A stretch of DNA of 64,000 nucleotides from an uncultured Oscillospiraceae bacterium (GCA_934567355.1 CAKTJC010000001.1:62001-126000); one strand, 5' to 3'. Numbered from the stretch's first letter, positions 35,257 to 43,775 are shown. The notes: generated by a model from the sequence alone, not told the origin. A program made the numbers and translations.

Positions 35257-36018
35257 TTAAAAAAGCATCTCCATTGGGAGTCCAATGCGCTGCTCCGGCA
35301 GATTCTGCGCACGGGTAAGCCATTGCTTCACATCGGAAATCGCATGTGCGGCGCTGCTGCGTGCCGACATGCCGTTCAGGATGCCGCCGGTGAATGCGGC
35401 GGAAAAGGCATCGCCCGCACCGGAAAAGCTGCCGGGGACGGGGTCATAGGGGAGCGTATGCGTCCCTTCCCGGTCGGACAGCACCACCCAGTTTCCTCCG
35501 ACGCCGGTAATCAGCGCCGCCCCCGCGCCCATGCGGCGAAGGGCTTCTGCAGCAGCCGCCGGCTCCGAAAGTCCGGTGAGAAATTCCGCCTCGGTGGCGT
35601 TGGGGAGCACATAGTCCGCCTGGGGCAGCATCCCCCGCAGCAGCGCCAGGCGCTCCTGGCCGATGCCACGGTACAGCCTGCCGTTATCCGCGAACACCGG
35701 GTCAAGGAAGATTTTTGCACCGGCTTCCCGCCAGCGGGCACACTGCCCGGCAATGAATTCCGCCTGGGCTTCGCCTGCAAGATAGCCAATCAGCACGCCG
35801 TCTGCCCGGATGCCCAGACGCGCCCAGGAATCCAGCGCCGCGCGCAGATAATCGGTGGTGTCCAATTCCACAGGCGTTCCCTGGCTCCAAATGCCGGAGA
35901 TCAGCGCCGTGGGCAGGCACAGTGCCCGGTGCCCCATGCGGGTGAGCACGCCCCGGGAGACTGCCATGGCCACATCCGCGCTGCCCACGAAATCGCTGAG
36001 GATGATCACATTTCCCAT
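35257..36018 (-). CDS. Pyridoxal/pyridoxamine kinase (PfkB/ribokinase fold)
   Basis: A 253-aa kinase. The C-terminal SFSGAGDAFSAAFTGG carries the catalytic Asp and anion hole, and PNATEAEFLTGL plus ITGVGGNWVVLSD are shared with PdxY/PdxK pyridoxal kinases, which phosphorylate vitamin B6 forms to PLP precursors. The N-terminus IILSDFVGSADVAMAVSRGV also resembles pyridoxamine kinases of Clostridia. It follows a TetR gene by 2 bp, so they are co-transcribed. Confidence 0.82.
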   Translation of the reverse strand: MGNVIILSDFVGSADVAMAVSRGVLTRMGHRALCLPTALISGIWSQGTPVELDTTDYLRAALDSWARLGIRADGVLIGYLAGEAQAEFIAGQCARWREAGAKIFLDPVFADNGRLYRGIGQERLALLRGMLPQADYVLPNATEAEFLTGLSEPAAAAEALRRMGAGAALITGVGGNWVVLSDREGTHTLPYDPVPGSFSGAGDAFSAAFTGGILNGMSARSSAAHAISDVKQWLTRAQNLPEQRIGLPMEMLF

Positions 36019-36020
36019 GC

Positions 36021-36593
36021 TCAGTCCTTCCCGCCGGACAGCAGCGGCTCGGTAACGATGCGGAAATAATTATCCAGCATCTGCGGCGTTTCCTTCCGCC
36101 CGCCTGCCAGCCACCACTGCACCATCTCCACGAAGCTGCCTGCAATGTGGTTGATCAGAAATTCCCGGGGCACATCGGCGCAGGCGGTGTCACCCAGCAG
36201 CTGGGAGCGCACCAGCTCCTCCATGCCGGATTTGAAATAGCTCATAAAAATGGGGCTGCTCTCGCAGGACAGCAGCGTGAGGATATTGTTGTCATTTTCC
36301 TGCAGGTGCTGCAAAATGTGGCAGATGACGGAGTGGGGCGCGTTGGTGCAGGCATACAGGCCGTGGGTATCCTGCTTGTCCATGGCGGTACCAATGATAT
36401 GGTCGAACAGCTCCCGACACAGGGACTTGACCAGCTCCTCCTTGGTCTCGAAATGGGCATAGAAGGTGCTGCGGCCGATGTTTGCCTCATCAATGATGTC
36501 CTGCACGGTGATGGAGTGAAAATTCTGCCGGTCAAGCAGGGTGGTAAAGGCGCGATAAATCGCGGTACGGGTCTTTTGCTGACGTCTGTCCAT
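36021..36593 (-). CDS. TetR/AcrR family regulator
   Basis: A 190-aa regulator with an N-terminal helix-turn-helix (TRTAIYRAFTTLLDRQ, ITVQDIIDEANIGRSTFYAHF) and a C-terminal ligand domain ending in the LVEMVQWWLAGG-like TetR_C pattern. ATG at 36593 follows CAGGAGA; an in-frame start at 36638 would overlap the palindromic operator. A perfect 18-bp palindrome lies immediately upstream. It is divergent from the Zn/Cd ATPase gene and co-transcribed with pyridoxal kinase; targets may include both. Confidence 0.88.
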   Translation of the reverse strand: MDRRQQKTRTAIYRAFTTLLDRQNFHSITVQDIIDEANIGRSTFYAHFETKEELVKSLCRELFDHIIGTAMDKQDTHGLYACTNAPHSVICHILQHLQENDNNILTLLSCESSPIFMSYFKSGMEELVRSQLLGDTACADVPREFLINHIAGSFVEMVQWWLAGGRKETPQMLDNYFRIVTEPLLSGGKD

Positions 36594-36606
36594 AAAAATC
36601 TCCTGT

Positions 36607-36624
36607 ACAAAATTCGAATTTTGT
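36607..36624. promoter_or_regulatory. Perfect 18-bp palindrome, likely TetR operator
   Basis: ACAAAATTCGAATTTTGT is exactly self-complementary. It lies 14 bp upstream of the TetR start and about 32 bp from the divergent ATPase -35, fitting autoregulation. Confidence 0.6.
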
Positions 36625-36655
36625 CCTGTATTGTACATCCAACAAAAAATGATTC

Positions 36656-36683
36656 TTGTTTTTCAGCGAATTCTTTCTATAAT
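36656..36683 (+). promoter_or_regulatory. Promoter of the Zn/Cd-type ATPase
   Basis: TTGTTT (36656-36661), 16-bp spacer, perfect TATAAT (36678-36683); leader of about 90 nt. Confidence 0.6.
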
Positions 36684-36779
36684 GGTTACAGAACAAAGTG
36701 TTCGGTAGCGGATATATTGTATGTTAAAAGACAGCCATTGTCAAACAGAATTTCCGCACCGATGAAAGGAAGGTTTCAT

Positions 36780-39449
36780 ATGTCCGACGAGAAGCACCTG
36801 CACGATCACGAGGACGAATGCTGCGAGCACGAGCATCACCATCACGAGGATGAAGATGCATGCGGCTGCGGCCATGGGCATCATCACCACCATCATAACG
36901 ATGAGGACGAGTGTGGCTGCGGCCACGAGCACCATCACCACCATCATGACGACGATGAGGACGAATGCGGCTGCGGTCATGAACATCATCACCATCACGA
37001 TGACGACGATGAGTGCGGCTGCGGCCATGACCATGCGCATGAACACCACCATCATGAGGTGAACGCTGATGCCGAGACCAGGGTGTACCTGATCGAAGGT
37101 CTGGACTGCGCCAACTGCGCTGCCAAGATCGTGCGCAAGCTCAATGAAATGCCCGAGGTGGAGGAGGCCACCATCACCTTCGCCTCCAAGCAGCTGCGGG
37201 TCAGCGCCAAGAGCCACCAGGGCCTGCTGGAAAAAATGCAGAAGACCGTGGACAGCGTGGAGGATGGCGTTACCCTGACGCCCCGTGCCAAAAAGGGCTC
37301 CACCACCAAAACCTATATTCTGGAGGGTCTGGACTGCGCCAACTGCGCCGCCAAGATTGAGAAGCGCCTGAGCACCCTGGAGGGGGTGGACGAATGCGTC
37401 ATTACCTTTGCCACCCGGCAGATGCGTCTGACCGCCAAGAACCCCGATGCCCTGATCCCCACCGTGAAGGAAACCATCGACGCCATGGAGGACGGCATCA
37501 CCATCATTGCGAAGGAAGAGCGCAAGAAGGATGAGGACGGCGAGGATTCCAAGAAGGATCTGATCAGCATCATTGTGGGTGCGGTGCTCTTCGTCATCGG
37601 CGAAGTGCTGCACCTGAAGGACGTGTCCCTGCCGGTGCAGCTGATCGCGCTGGTGCCCGCCTACCTGATTCTGGGTGGTGAGGTCGTCTGGAATGCTCTG
37701 AAGAATATCTGCAAGGGGCAGGTATTTGACGAAAACTTCCTGATGTCCATTGCCACGCTGGGTGCCTTTGCCATCGGCGACTGCCCCGAGGCCGTGGGCG
37801 TGATGCTCTTTTACCGCATCGGCGAATACTTTGAAGACCGCGCCGTTGCCCGGAGCCGCAGCCAGATCATGACCGCCGTCGACCTGCGGCCCGAAACCGT
37901 GAACCTGGTGGACGGCGATGACGTAAAGGTCATTCCCGCCGAGGATGCCCAGGTGGGCGACGTGCTGGTGGTTCGCCCCGGCGACCGGATCCCCCTGGAC
38001 GGCGTGATCCTTGAGGGCGAAAGCCGGATCGATACCTCCGCCGTCACCGGCGAACCTGTCCCCGTCAAGGTGGGCACCGGCAGCCAGGTGATCTCCGGCT
38101 GCGTCAATACCTCCGGCCAGCTGAAAATGCGGGTGGAGAAGCCGCTGGAAGAATCCATGGTCACCCGAATTCTGAATTCCGTGGAAAATGCGGCGGCAAG
38201 CAAGCCCGCCATCGACAAATTCATCACCCGCTTTGCAAGAGTATATACCCCCACCGTGGTCATTGCCGCGCTGGTGGTGGCTGTGGTGCTGCCCTTCATC
38301 ATCCCCGGCTGGCACTTCTTCGTGGATGCCGCCAAGTACGCCGGTATGGATTCCGTGCTGTACGGTGAGGCGGGCACCGCCTCGGTGTTCACCGCACTGA
38401 CCTTCCTGGTCATCTCCTGCCCCTGCGCGCTGGTGCTCAGTGTGCCCCTCGCCTTCTTCTCCGGCATCGGCGCTGCCTCCAAGAAGGGCATCCTCTTCAA
38501 GGGCGGCGTAGCCATCGAAGCCCTGGCGCAGGTCAAATCCGTGGTCATGGATAAGACCGGCACCATCACCAAGGGCAATTTCCAGGTGCAAAATGCCATT
38601 CCTGCCGACGCTGCCGCCACGGACAGCCTGCTGCTGACCCTGGCCGCCGGATGTGAACAATTCTCCACCCATCCCATTGCCGTGAGCATTGTCACCGCCG
38701 CCAAAGAGGCGGGGCTGGAAATCCCCAAGCCCACCCATCTGACGGAGCTGGCCGGCGAGGGCATCCAGGCGGAGCTGGACGGCCACCGGGTGCTCTGCGG
38801 CAACCAGAAGCTGATGGCAAGCAACGGCGTCAGCCTGGATAAGTTCCAAGGCGCTTCCTTCGGCACCCAGGTACTGCTGGCGCGGGACGGAAAGCTGCTG
38901 GGGCAGATCGTCATTGCCGATACGCTGAAGGGCGATGCCGTCACCGCGATCGGGCAGCTGAAAACCATGGGGCTGCACACCGTCATGCTCACCGGCGACG
39001 CGGAGGACAGCGCAAAGCACGTCGCCCAGGAGACAGGGATCGATGAGGTGCGCGCCCGTCTGCTGCCGGAAAACAAGCTCAGTGAGCTGGAAAAGGTTCG
39101 CGCCCAGCAGGGCAGCGTGATGTTCGTCGGCGACGGCATCAACGATGCACCCGTGCTGGCAGGCGCCGATGTGGGCGCTGCCATGGGCAGCGGCGCGGAT
39201 GCCGCCATTGAAGCGGCGGACGTGGTATTCATGAATTCCGACATGTCCGCCATTCCTCAGGCCATCCAGATCGCCCGCCGCACCCGCCGCATCAGCTGGC
39301 AGAATGTGTACTTTGCCCTGGCGGTCAAGATCGTCGTCATGGCGCTGGGTCTGCTGGGCTATGCCAACATGTGGATCGCCGTGTTTGCCGATACCGGCGT
39401 GTCCATGCTGTGCCTGCTCAACTCCATCCGGATCCTGTATCACAAATAA
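36780..39449 (+). CDS. Zn/Cd-type P-type ATPase with His-rich tail and two HMA domains
   Basis: An 889-aa heavy-metal exporter of the ZntA/CadA class. The N-terminus (residues 1-95) is an Asp/Glu/His/Cys-rich tract built of repeated CGCGHEHHHHHH-like units. Two HMA domains follow, each with GLDCANCAAKI (about residues 105 and 185). Then eight membrane helices with the metal-binding CPC in ISCPCALVLS, actuator TSAVTGEP, phosphorylation DKTGTITKG, nucleotide-binding HP (FSTHPIAVS) and hinge GDGINDAPVLAGAD. ATG at 36780 follows GGAAGG. Substrate is probably Zn, Cd or Pb from the CPC motif and His-rich tail. A DtxR regulator lies downstream and a TetR upstream. Confidence 0.95.
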   Translation: MSDEKHLHDHEDECCEHEHHHHEDEDACGCGHGHHHHHHNDEDECGCGHEHHHHHHDDDEDECGCGHEHHHHHDDDDECGCGHDHAHEHHHHEVNADAETRVYLIEGLDCANCAAKIVRKLNEMPEVEEATITFASKQLRVSAKSHQGLLEKMQKTVDSVEDGVTLTPRAKKGSTTKTYILEGLDCANCAAKIEKRLSTLEGVDECVITFATRQMRLTAKNPDALIPTVKETIDAMEDGITIIAKEERKKDEDGEDSKKDLISIIVGAVLFVIGEVLHLKDVSLPVQLIALVPAYLILGGEVVWNALKNICKGQVFDENFLMSIATLGAFAIGDCPEAVGVMLFYRIGEYFEDRAVARSRSQIMTAVDLRPETVNLVDGDDVKVIPAEDAQVGDVLVVRPGDRIPLDGVILEGESRIDTSAVTGEPVPVKVGTGSQVISGCVNTSGQLKMRVEKPLEESMVTRILNSVENAAASKPAIDKFITRFARVYTPTVVIAALVVAVVLPFIIPGWHFFVDAAKYAGMDSVLYGEAGTASVFTALTFLVISCPCALVLSVPLAFFSGIGAASKKGILFKGGVAIEALAQVKSVVMDKTGTITKGNFQVQNAIPADAAATDSLLLTLAAGCEQFSTHPIAVSIVTAAKEAGLEIPKPTHLTELAGEGIQAELDGHRVLCGNQKLMASNGVSLDKFQGASFGTQVLLARDGKLLGQIVIADTLKGDAVTAIGQLKTMGLHTVMLTGDAEDSAKHVAQETGIDEVRARLLPENKLSELEKVRAQQGSVMFVGDGINDAPVLAGADVGAAMGSGADAAIEAADVVFMNSDMSAIPQAIQIARRTRRISWQNVYFALAVKIVVMALGLLGYANMWIAVFADTGVSMLCLLNSIRILYHK

Positions 39450-39455
39450 ACATTT

Positions 39456-39487
39456 CGCCGGGCAGGAAAACCTGCCCGGCGGCTTTA
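39456..39487 (+). terminator. Terminator of the Zn/Cd-type ATPase
   Basis: An 11-bp stem (cgccgggcagg / cctgcccggcg), AAAA loop, then GCTTTA. Confidence 0.7.
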
Positions 39488-39491
39488 TGAA

Positions 39492-39520
39492 AAGGACGTG
39501 CCGATTTCCGGCACGTCCTT
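39492..39520 (-). terminator. Terminator of the Cys-rich/DtxR operon
   Basis: A 12-bp perfect stem (aaggacgtgccg / cggcacgtcctt) with ATTTC loop, 6 bp past the Cys-rich gene; on the minus strand followed by TTTTCAT. Confidence 0.75.
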
Positions 39521-39525
39521 GCTCT

Positions 39526-39921
39526 TTATGGTTCCTGGCAGCCCTGAATCTCCAGCAGCTCCAGCACCTGCTGGCCGCGCCGGGTGAGGGCAATGCTGCC
39601 CCGGATGGGGTAGGCCCGATATTTTTCCATATCCGCGCCCTTCAGGGGGGCGGCATAGTCCAGGGAGATCAGCATTTTCTTTTCCAGGCATTGCAGCACC
39701 AGGCTGGTTTGTGCCTGCTCCGCGATGCCGTCCTCCAGGCAGACCGGCGTTTCATCCCCCAGCTTCCGCGCCACCGGAAGAAAGGCCACCTGCCCCAGCA
39801 GGCGCAGGAATTCGATCTCCGCTCCGGTCAGCTCCAGGCTGGAAGCACAGCCGCCGCATCCGGAACACCCCGCACAGCCGGACGCATTCCCGCAGCCGGA
39901 GCAATTGCCGCAGCCGCTCAC
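39526..39921 (-). CDS. Cys/Gly-rich protein coupled to DtxR regulator
   Basis: A 131-aa protein of unknown function. The first 26 residues are eight Cys in CGxC spacing (SGCGNCSGCGNASGCAGCSG), an obvious metal-binding tail. The rest (LTGAEIEFLRLLGQ ... QTSLVLQCLEKKMLISLDY ... GSIALTRRGQQVLELLEI) resembles a winged-helix fold. The start is a GTG overlapping the DtxR stop (GTGA). Together with DtxR and the Zn/Cd ATPase it suggests a metal-sensing or metal-storage role; that is inference. Confidence 0.65.
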   Translation of the reverse strand: MSGCGNCSGCGNASGCAGCSGCGGCASSLELTGAEIEFLRLLGQVAFLPVARKLGDETPVCLEDGIAEQAQTSLVLQCLEKKMLISLDYAAPLKGADMEKYRAYPIRGSIALTRRGQQVLELLEIQGCQEP

Positions 39922-40298
39922 TTCCGGCTCTCCTCGTAGGCGGCGATGTGCTTTTTGATCAGCTGGAAGGTCTCGTCGCTGATGTCATGCTCGATCTTGC
40001 AGGCATCCTCCACCGCGATTTTTTCCGGCACGCCCAGCCCGATGAGCACCTTGGACAGAACGGTATGCCGCTCGTAAATTTTTTCTGCAATGGCGCGCCC
40101 GGCATCCGTCAGCAGCAGCGCGCCGTCCTTCTCCACGGTGATCAGCCCGCCCTTGCGCAGCAGCCCCATCGCCCGGGACACGCTGGGCTTGGAATAGCCC
40201 AGATACTCCCCCACATCGATCGAGCGGACATACCCGCTCTGACGGCTCAGCACCAGGATCGCTTCCAGGTACATTTCGCCGGATTCATGAACATTCAT
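39918..40298 (-). CDS. DtxR/MntR family metal-dependent regulator
   Basis: A 126-aa regulator: N-terminal winged helix (SGEMYLEAILVLSRQSGYVR, then VGEYLGYSKPSVSRAMGLLR) and a metal-binding dimerisation domain (VLSKVLIGLGVPEKIAVEDACKIEHDIS with the Glu, Asp, Cys, His residues). Members sense Mn or Fe. ATG at 40298 was chosen as the start because the protein from there matches the family; no strong GGAGG is seen, and the earlier in-frame start at 40367 would add a non-family leader. A near-palindrome (TTGG ... CCAA, 40351-40367) lies between promoter and start. Confidence 0.87.
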   Translation of the reverse strand: MNVHESGEMYLEAILVLSRQSGYVRSIDVGEYLGYSKPSVSRAMGLLRKGGLITVEKDGALLLTDAGRAIAEKIYERHTVLSKVLIGLGVPEKIAVEDACKIEHDISDETFQLIKKHIAAYEESRK

Positions 40299-40381
40299 AC
40301 TTAAATTACACCGCTTTCCACGGCAGCCATCCCAGGCCGCCCACTCTTGCTTGGAAAAATTCCCCAAACATATAATACTAT

Positions 40382-40410
40382 TTTATACCATAGTTTGGAT
40401 AAAAATGCAA
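40382..40410 (-). promoter_or_regulatory. Promoter of the DtxR operon
   Basis: On the minus strand TTGCAT (40405-40410), 17-bp spacer, TATAAA (40382-40387). Confidence 0.65.
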
Positions 40411-40475
40411 GCGCGGAGGTTTAAGAAATGAAATTATTTACATAAAACGGTATTCCGGCAGCTGATCCCTAACCC

Positions 40476-41282
40476 TCATTTTTGCGCCCGTGCCATGGCG
40501 GGAATATCGCCCACGCCGTTCAGGACGACGCTGGGGCGGTAGGCGTAGGTTTTCAGGGTCTCGCGGGTGGAGACACCGGACAGTACCAGGACGGTGGACA
40601 TGCCGCTTTCCAGGCCGGAGATGATATCCGTATCCATGCGGTCGCCGACCATCACCGCTTCGGCGCTGTGGCAGTCCAGCAGGTTCAGGCCGGTGCGCAT
40701 CATCAGGGGGTTCGGCTTGCCGCAGAAATAGGCCTGGGTGCCCGTTGCCATCTCGATGGGGGCGATCAGGGCGCGGCAGGCGGGGGCAATGCCGTTTTCG
40801 ATATTGCCGCAGACATCGGAGTTCGCGCCAATGAGCTTCGCACCCTTCAGCACCAGGTTGGTCGCCTTGGTCAGGGTATCCAGGGAATAAGAGCGCCCCT
40901 CGCCCACCACCACATAGTCCGGGTTTACGTCATTCATGGTGATGCCCGCATCATACAGGGCATTGAGCAGCCCCGCCTCGCCGATGACGAACACAGAGCA
41001 GCCCGGCGCCTGCTCCTTCAGGAAGGCCGCCGTCGCCAGGGCGCTGGTATAAAAATGCTCCTCCGGCACGTCCAGCCCCATCCGTGCCAGCTTCTGGTTC
41101 AGCTCTCTGGGGGTGTAGCCGCTGTTATTGGTCAGGAAAAGGTATTCCTTCTTCTCCTCGTGCAGCCACTTGATAAACTCCGCAACGCCCGGCAGGATCC
41201 GATTGCCGTGATAGATCACGCCGTCCATATCGCAGATAAAACCCTTTTTCTCGTTAAAATCAATTGTGGAAATCACATCCAT
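40476..41282 (-). CDS. HAD-IIA (NagD-like) phosphatase
   Basis: A 268-aa HAD-superfamily hydrolase with nucleophile motif ICDMDGVIYHGN (residues about 13-24), motif II LFLTNNSG, Lys in the motif III region and MVGDRMDTDIISG (motif IV acidic pair). The C2-type cap and length place it in subfamily IIA (NagD, 4-nitrophenylphosphatase, phosphoglycolate phosphatase-like). Substrate not determined. ATG at 41282 follows AAAGGAG by 10 nt; a TTG at 41303 overlaps that site and was rejected. Confidence 0.88.
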   Translation of the reverse strand: MDVISTIDFNEKKGFICDMDGVIYHGNRILPGVAEFIKWLHEEKKEYLFLTNNSGYTPRELNQKLARMGLDVPEEHFYTSALATAAFLKEQAPGCSVFVIGEAGLLNALYDAGITMNDVNPDYVVVGEGRSYSLDTLTKATNLVLKGAKLIGANSDVCGNIENGIAPACRALIAPIEMATGTQAYFCGKPNPLMMRTGLNLLDCHSAEAVMVGDRMDTDIISGLESGMSTVLVLSGVSTRETLKTYAYRPSVVLNGVGDIPAMARAQK

Positions 41283-41419
41283 CTTTCCCACGCTCCTTTT
41301 CAATTCATTTCTTTACAATTAACAGAATACCCATGAATTGTAAAATCAGAAAGCGGCGAATTGTAAAATGTTTGTAAAACGCCTGTTTATGATTTATTTT
41401 CAATTTTGTGATGCACCGT

Positions 41420-41573
41420 TCAAATCCGTCCGGTACTTTATAGGCAGGAAGAGGCACGGAAGCCGTGATCTGTCCTCTTCCCCGCGAACTCCCTCTTTTC
41501 TACCTCTCTTCTTTCTACCCCCATTTGCACCGAACGCCCCGCTGCTTTTCCAGCGGGGCGTTCAATTTTTTGT
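41420..41573 (+). ncRNA. Candidate structured small RNA or trxB leader
   Basis: The region has a stacked hairpin (GGAAGAGG + CACGG, AAG loop, CCGTG + 6-nt bulge + CCTCTTCC; 41447-41481) and ends in a strong 13-bp terminator with T-tract (41532-41573). No coding frame of note is seen. A weak promoter TTGTAA-17-TATTTT starts near 41372. I do not recognise a known family. Confidence 0.35.
41532..41573 (+). terminator. Intrinsic terminator upstream of trxB
   Basis: Perfect 13-bp stem gaacgccccgctg / cagcggggcgttc, 6-nt loop, then AATTTTTTG. No plus-strand gene precedes it, so it ends either a small RNA or a leader. Confidence 0.8.
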
Positions 41574-41650
41574 ATGGAGCGGATGCGGGAGGGAACGCTA
41601 AATGAAAAGTCTCTCTTCATCGAGGGATAACATTTCAAAGGAGCCATTTC

Positions 41651-42571
41651 ATGGGACACAGATATGATATTTTGATTCTGGGCGCGGGGTGCGCCGGGCT
41701 GACGGCAGGGCTGTATGCCGCGCGGGCGGGAAAACGGGTGGCGATATTGGAGCATGGCGTACCCGGCGGGCAGGCGGCGCTGCCGGGACGGATCGACAAC
41801 TATCCGGGGCTGCCCGGTATCGACGGGGCAAGCCTGATGGAGCGGATGAGGCAGCAGGTCTGCGACGCCGGGGCGGAGCTGATCTGCACGAACGTGCAGG
41901 CGGTCTTTCCGGCGGAAAAACGGGCGGAGACCGGGGCAGGCACCTTTGCTGCCAGAGCGATGATCATTGCAGCCGGGGCAGAGCCAAAGACGCTGGGCAT
42001 TCCGGGGGAGGCACGCTTTCGCGGAAACGGCGTCAGCTACTGCGGCACCTGCGACGGCTTCTTCTACCGGGGGCGGGAGGTTTATGTGGTCGGCGGCGGC
42101 AACAGCGCCGGTGAGGAGGCGCTGCACCTGGCGCAGCTGGCAAGCCGGGTGCATCTTCTGGTGCGCGGCGAGCGGCTGCGGTGCGACGACGCCACCCGCC
42201 GCCGTCTGGATGCGCAGGAGAATCTTCAAATAGAATTTCACCGTGCCCTGCGGGAGATCCGGGGAGATGCCGCAATCGAAGCGCTCCTGGTCGAGGACAC
42301 GCGCTCCGGCAGCGTTGCCTCCATCCCGGCAGAGGGCGCAGGCGTGTTCATCTTCATTGGCTATCGCCCCGCGTCCGCGCCCTTTGCAGGAATGCTGGAA
42401 ATGGATGAAAACGGCTGCCTGCTGACGGATGATACGCTGCAAACCAGCGCACCCGGGGTGTTTGCAGCGGGGGACATCCGAAAAAAGGCGCTGCGGCAGA
42501 TCATCACTGCCGCGGCGGATGGGGCGGAGGCGGCGTTTCATGCTTGTAAGTTTTTACAGGATATGGTATGA
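41651..42571 (+). CDS. trxB: Thioredoxin reductase-like flavoprotein
   Basis: A 306-aa FAD/NAD(P)-dependent disulfide reductase. FAD-binding GAGCAGLTAGLYAAR, redox-active CxxC in SYCGTCDGFFY (the usual CATC/CAVC is CGTC), NAD(P)-binding VVGGGNSAGEEAL and C-terminal GVFAAGDI. ATG at 41651 follows AAAGGAG. It normally reduces thioredoxin; no thioredoxin gene is adjacent, but the extracytoplasmic TlpA system is nearby. The nucleotide region does not allow a firm NADPH versus NADH call. An MFS gene follows after 28 bp. Confidence 0.9.
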   Translation: MGHRYDILILGAGCAGLTAGLYAARAGKRVAILEHGVPGGQAALPGRIDNYPGLPGIDGASLMERMRQQVCDAGAELICTNVQAVFPAEKRAETGAGTFAARAMIIAAGAEPKTLGIPGEARFRGNGVSYCGTCDGFFYRGREVYVVGGGNSAGEEALHLAQLASRVHLLVRGERLRCDDATRRRLDAQENLQIEFHRALREIRGDAAIEALLVEDTRSGSVASIPAEGAGVFIFIGYRPASAPFAGMLEMDENGCLLTDDTLQTSAPGVFAAGDIRKKALRQIITAAADGAEAAFHACKFLQDMV

Positions 42572-42599
42572 TGACCTCAAATGACAGGGGGCGGACTTT

Positions 42600-43775
42600 G
42601 TGGTTATCAAGGACAGAACCGTAGGCTATTCCGCCGTCCAGGGCTTTTTCTGGACGGGCTATGCCGGGATCATGGGCTACACCAGCATGTACCTGCTGTA
42701 TGCGGGGTTCACCAACAGCCAGGTGGGACTGCTGATCGCGGCGGCAGGGCTGCTGTCCGCCCTGCTTCAGCCGGCAGTGGCCGCTTATGCGGATCGAGGG
42801 GGCAGAATTTCCCTGAAGTGGATCGTCTTCCTCACCAGCACTGTCAATCTGGTCTGCACCGCAGCAATGGGGCTTGCCGGACGGAACATGCCGGTGGCCG
42901 GAATATGCTACGGAATCTGCATGGTTCTGCTGCAAATGAGCACGCCCCTGGTCAATTCCATCGGCATTGCCACCATAAACGGCGGCGAAAAAATGAATTT
43001 CGGCATTGCCCGGGGCTTTGGCTCCCTGGGCTATGGCGTCTCTGCCTACCTCATCGGCGTCCTGACCCGGCGGTTCGGGGCACCGGCAGTGCCGGTGAGC
43101 ATTGGGGCGGGACTGGTGCTGGCGCTGCTGGTCATCGCGGACTATCCCAATCCCCGCCCGTCCCAGCGCACCCGGGAGGCATCCGCTGCACGCGGCGGCT
43201 TCCTGCGCCGGTATCCCCGGTTCTGCTGCGTGCTGGTGGGGCTGGTGCTGATCTTCATCAGTCATGCTGTGCTCAACAGCTTTACATACCAAATCGTGAA
43301 ATACAAGGGCGGCGACAGCCAGAATATGGGCACGGCTATGGCCTTTGCGTCGCTGATGGAGCTGCCGGTGATGTTCCTCTTCGGATGGATGCAGCGGAAG
43401 GTGCCCTGCCATGTCTGGTTCCGCATTTCCGGCATTTTCTTCCTGCTCAAGACGCTGGGCACCTGGCTGTGCAGGGGCATGGCCGGATTTTATGCCGTGC
43501 AGCTGCTCCAAATGGGCGGCTTTGCGCTGATGACGGTCAGCTCGGTGTTTTACGTCAACTCCATCATGGCGCCCGGCGACTCGGTAAAGGGACAGGCCTG
43601 CTACACCATGACCATGACCCTGGGCAACGTGCTGGGCGCCATCGCCGCCGGCCGCATTCTGGACAGCCTGGGTGTCCCCGCCATGCTCGCATGCGGCACC
43701 GCCTGCGCTCTTGTGGGAGCCGGAATCGTGCTTGTTTTCACCCAAAAAGCAGCTTCCCCCGAAGCCGCCGCATAA
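42600..43775 (+). CDS. MFS transporter
   Basis: A 391-aa protein with 12 predicted membrane spans in two six-helix halves (second half from about residue 205). The start GTG at 42600 follows CAGGGGG. The general pattern (YTSMYLLYAGFTNSQVGLLI, GFGSLGYGVSAYLIG) resembles the MFS subgroup of nucleoside/phenylpropionate-type transporters, but substrate cannot be assigned. It probably shares the trxB transcript. Confidence 0.85.
   Translation: MVIKDRTVGYSAVQGFFWTGYAGIMGYTSMYLLYAGFTNSQVGLLIAAAGLLSALLQPAVAAYADRGGRISLKWIVFLTSTVNLVCTAAMGLAGRNMPVAGICYGICMVLLQMSTPLVNSIGIATINGGEKMNFGIARGFGSLGYGVSAYLIGVLTRRFGAPAVPVSIGAGLVLALLVIADYPNPRPSQRTREASAARGGFLRRYPRFCCVLVGLVLIFISHAVLNSFTYQIVKYKGGDSQNMGTAMAFASLMELPVMFLFGWMQRKVPCHVWFRISGIFFLLKTLGTWLCRGMAGFYAVQLLQMGGFALMTVSSVFYVNSIMAPGDSVKGQACYTMTMTLGNVLGAIAAGRILDSLGVPAMLACGTACALVGAGIVLVFTQKAASPEAAA

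Larger units (their letters stand above)
41283..41650. other. Intergenic region before trxB
   Basis: A 368-bp gap containing tandem GAATTGTAAAAT repeats (41335-41346 and 41358-41369, 23 bp apart), a nested hairpin, a strong intrinsic terminator without an upstream plus-strand gene, and the trxB ribosome site. Confidence 0.5.
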
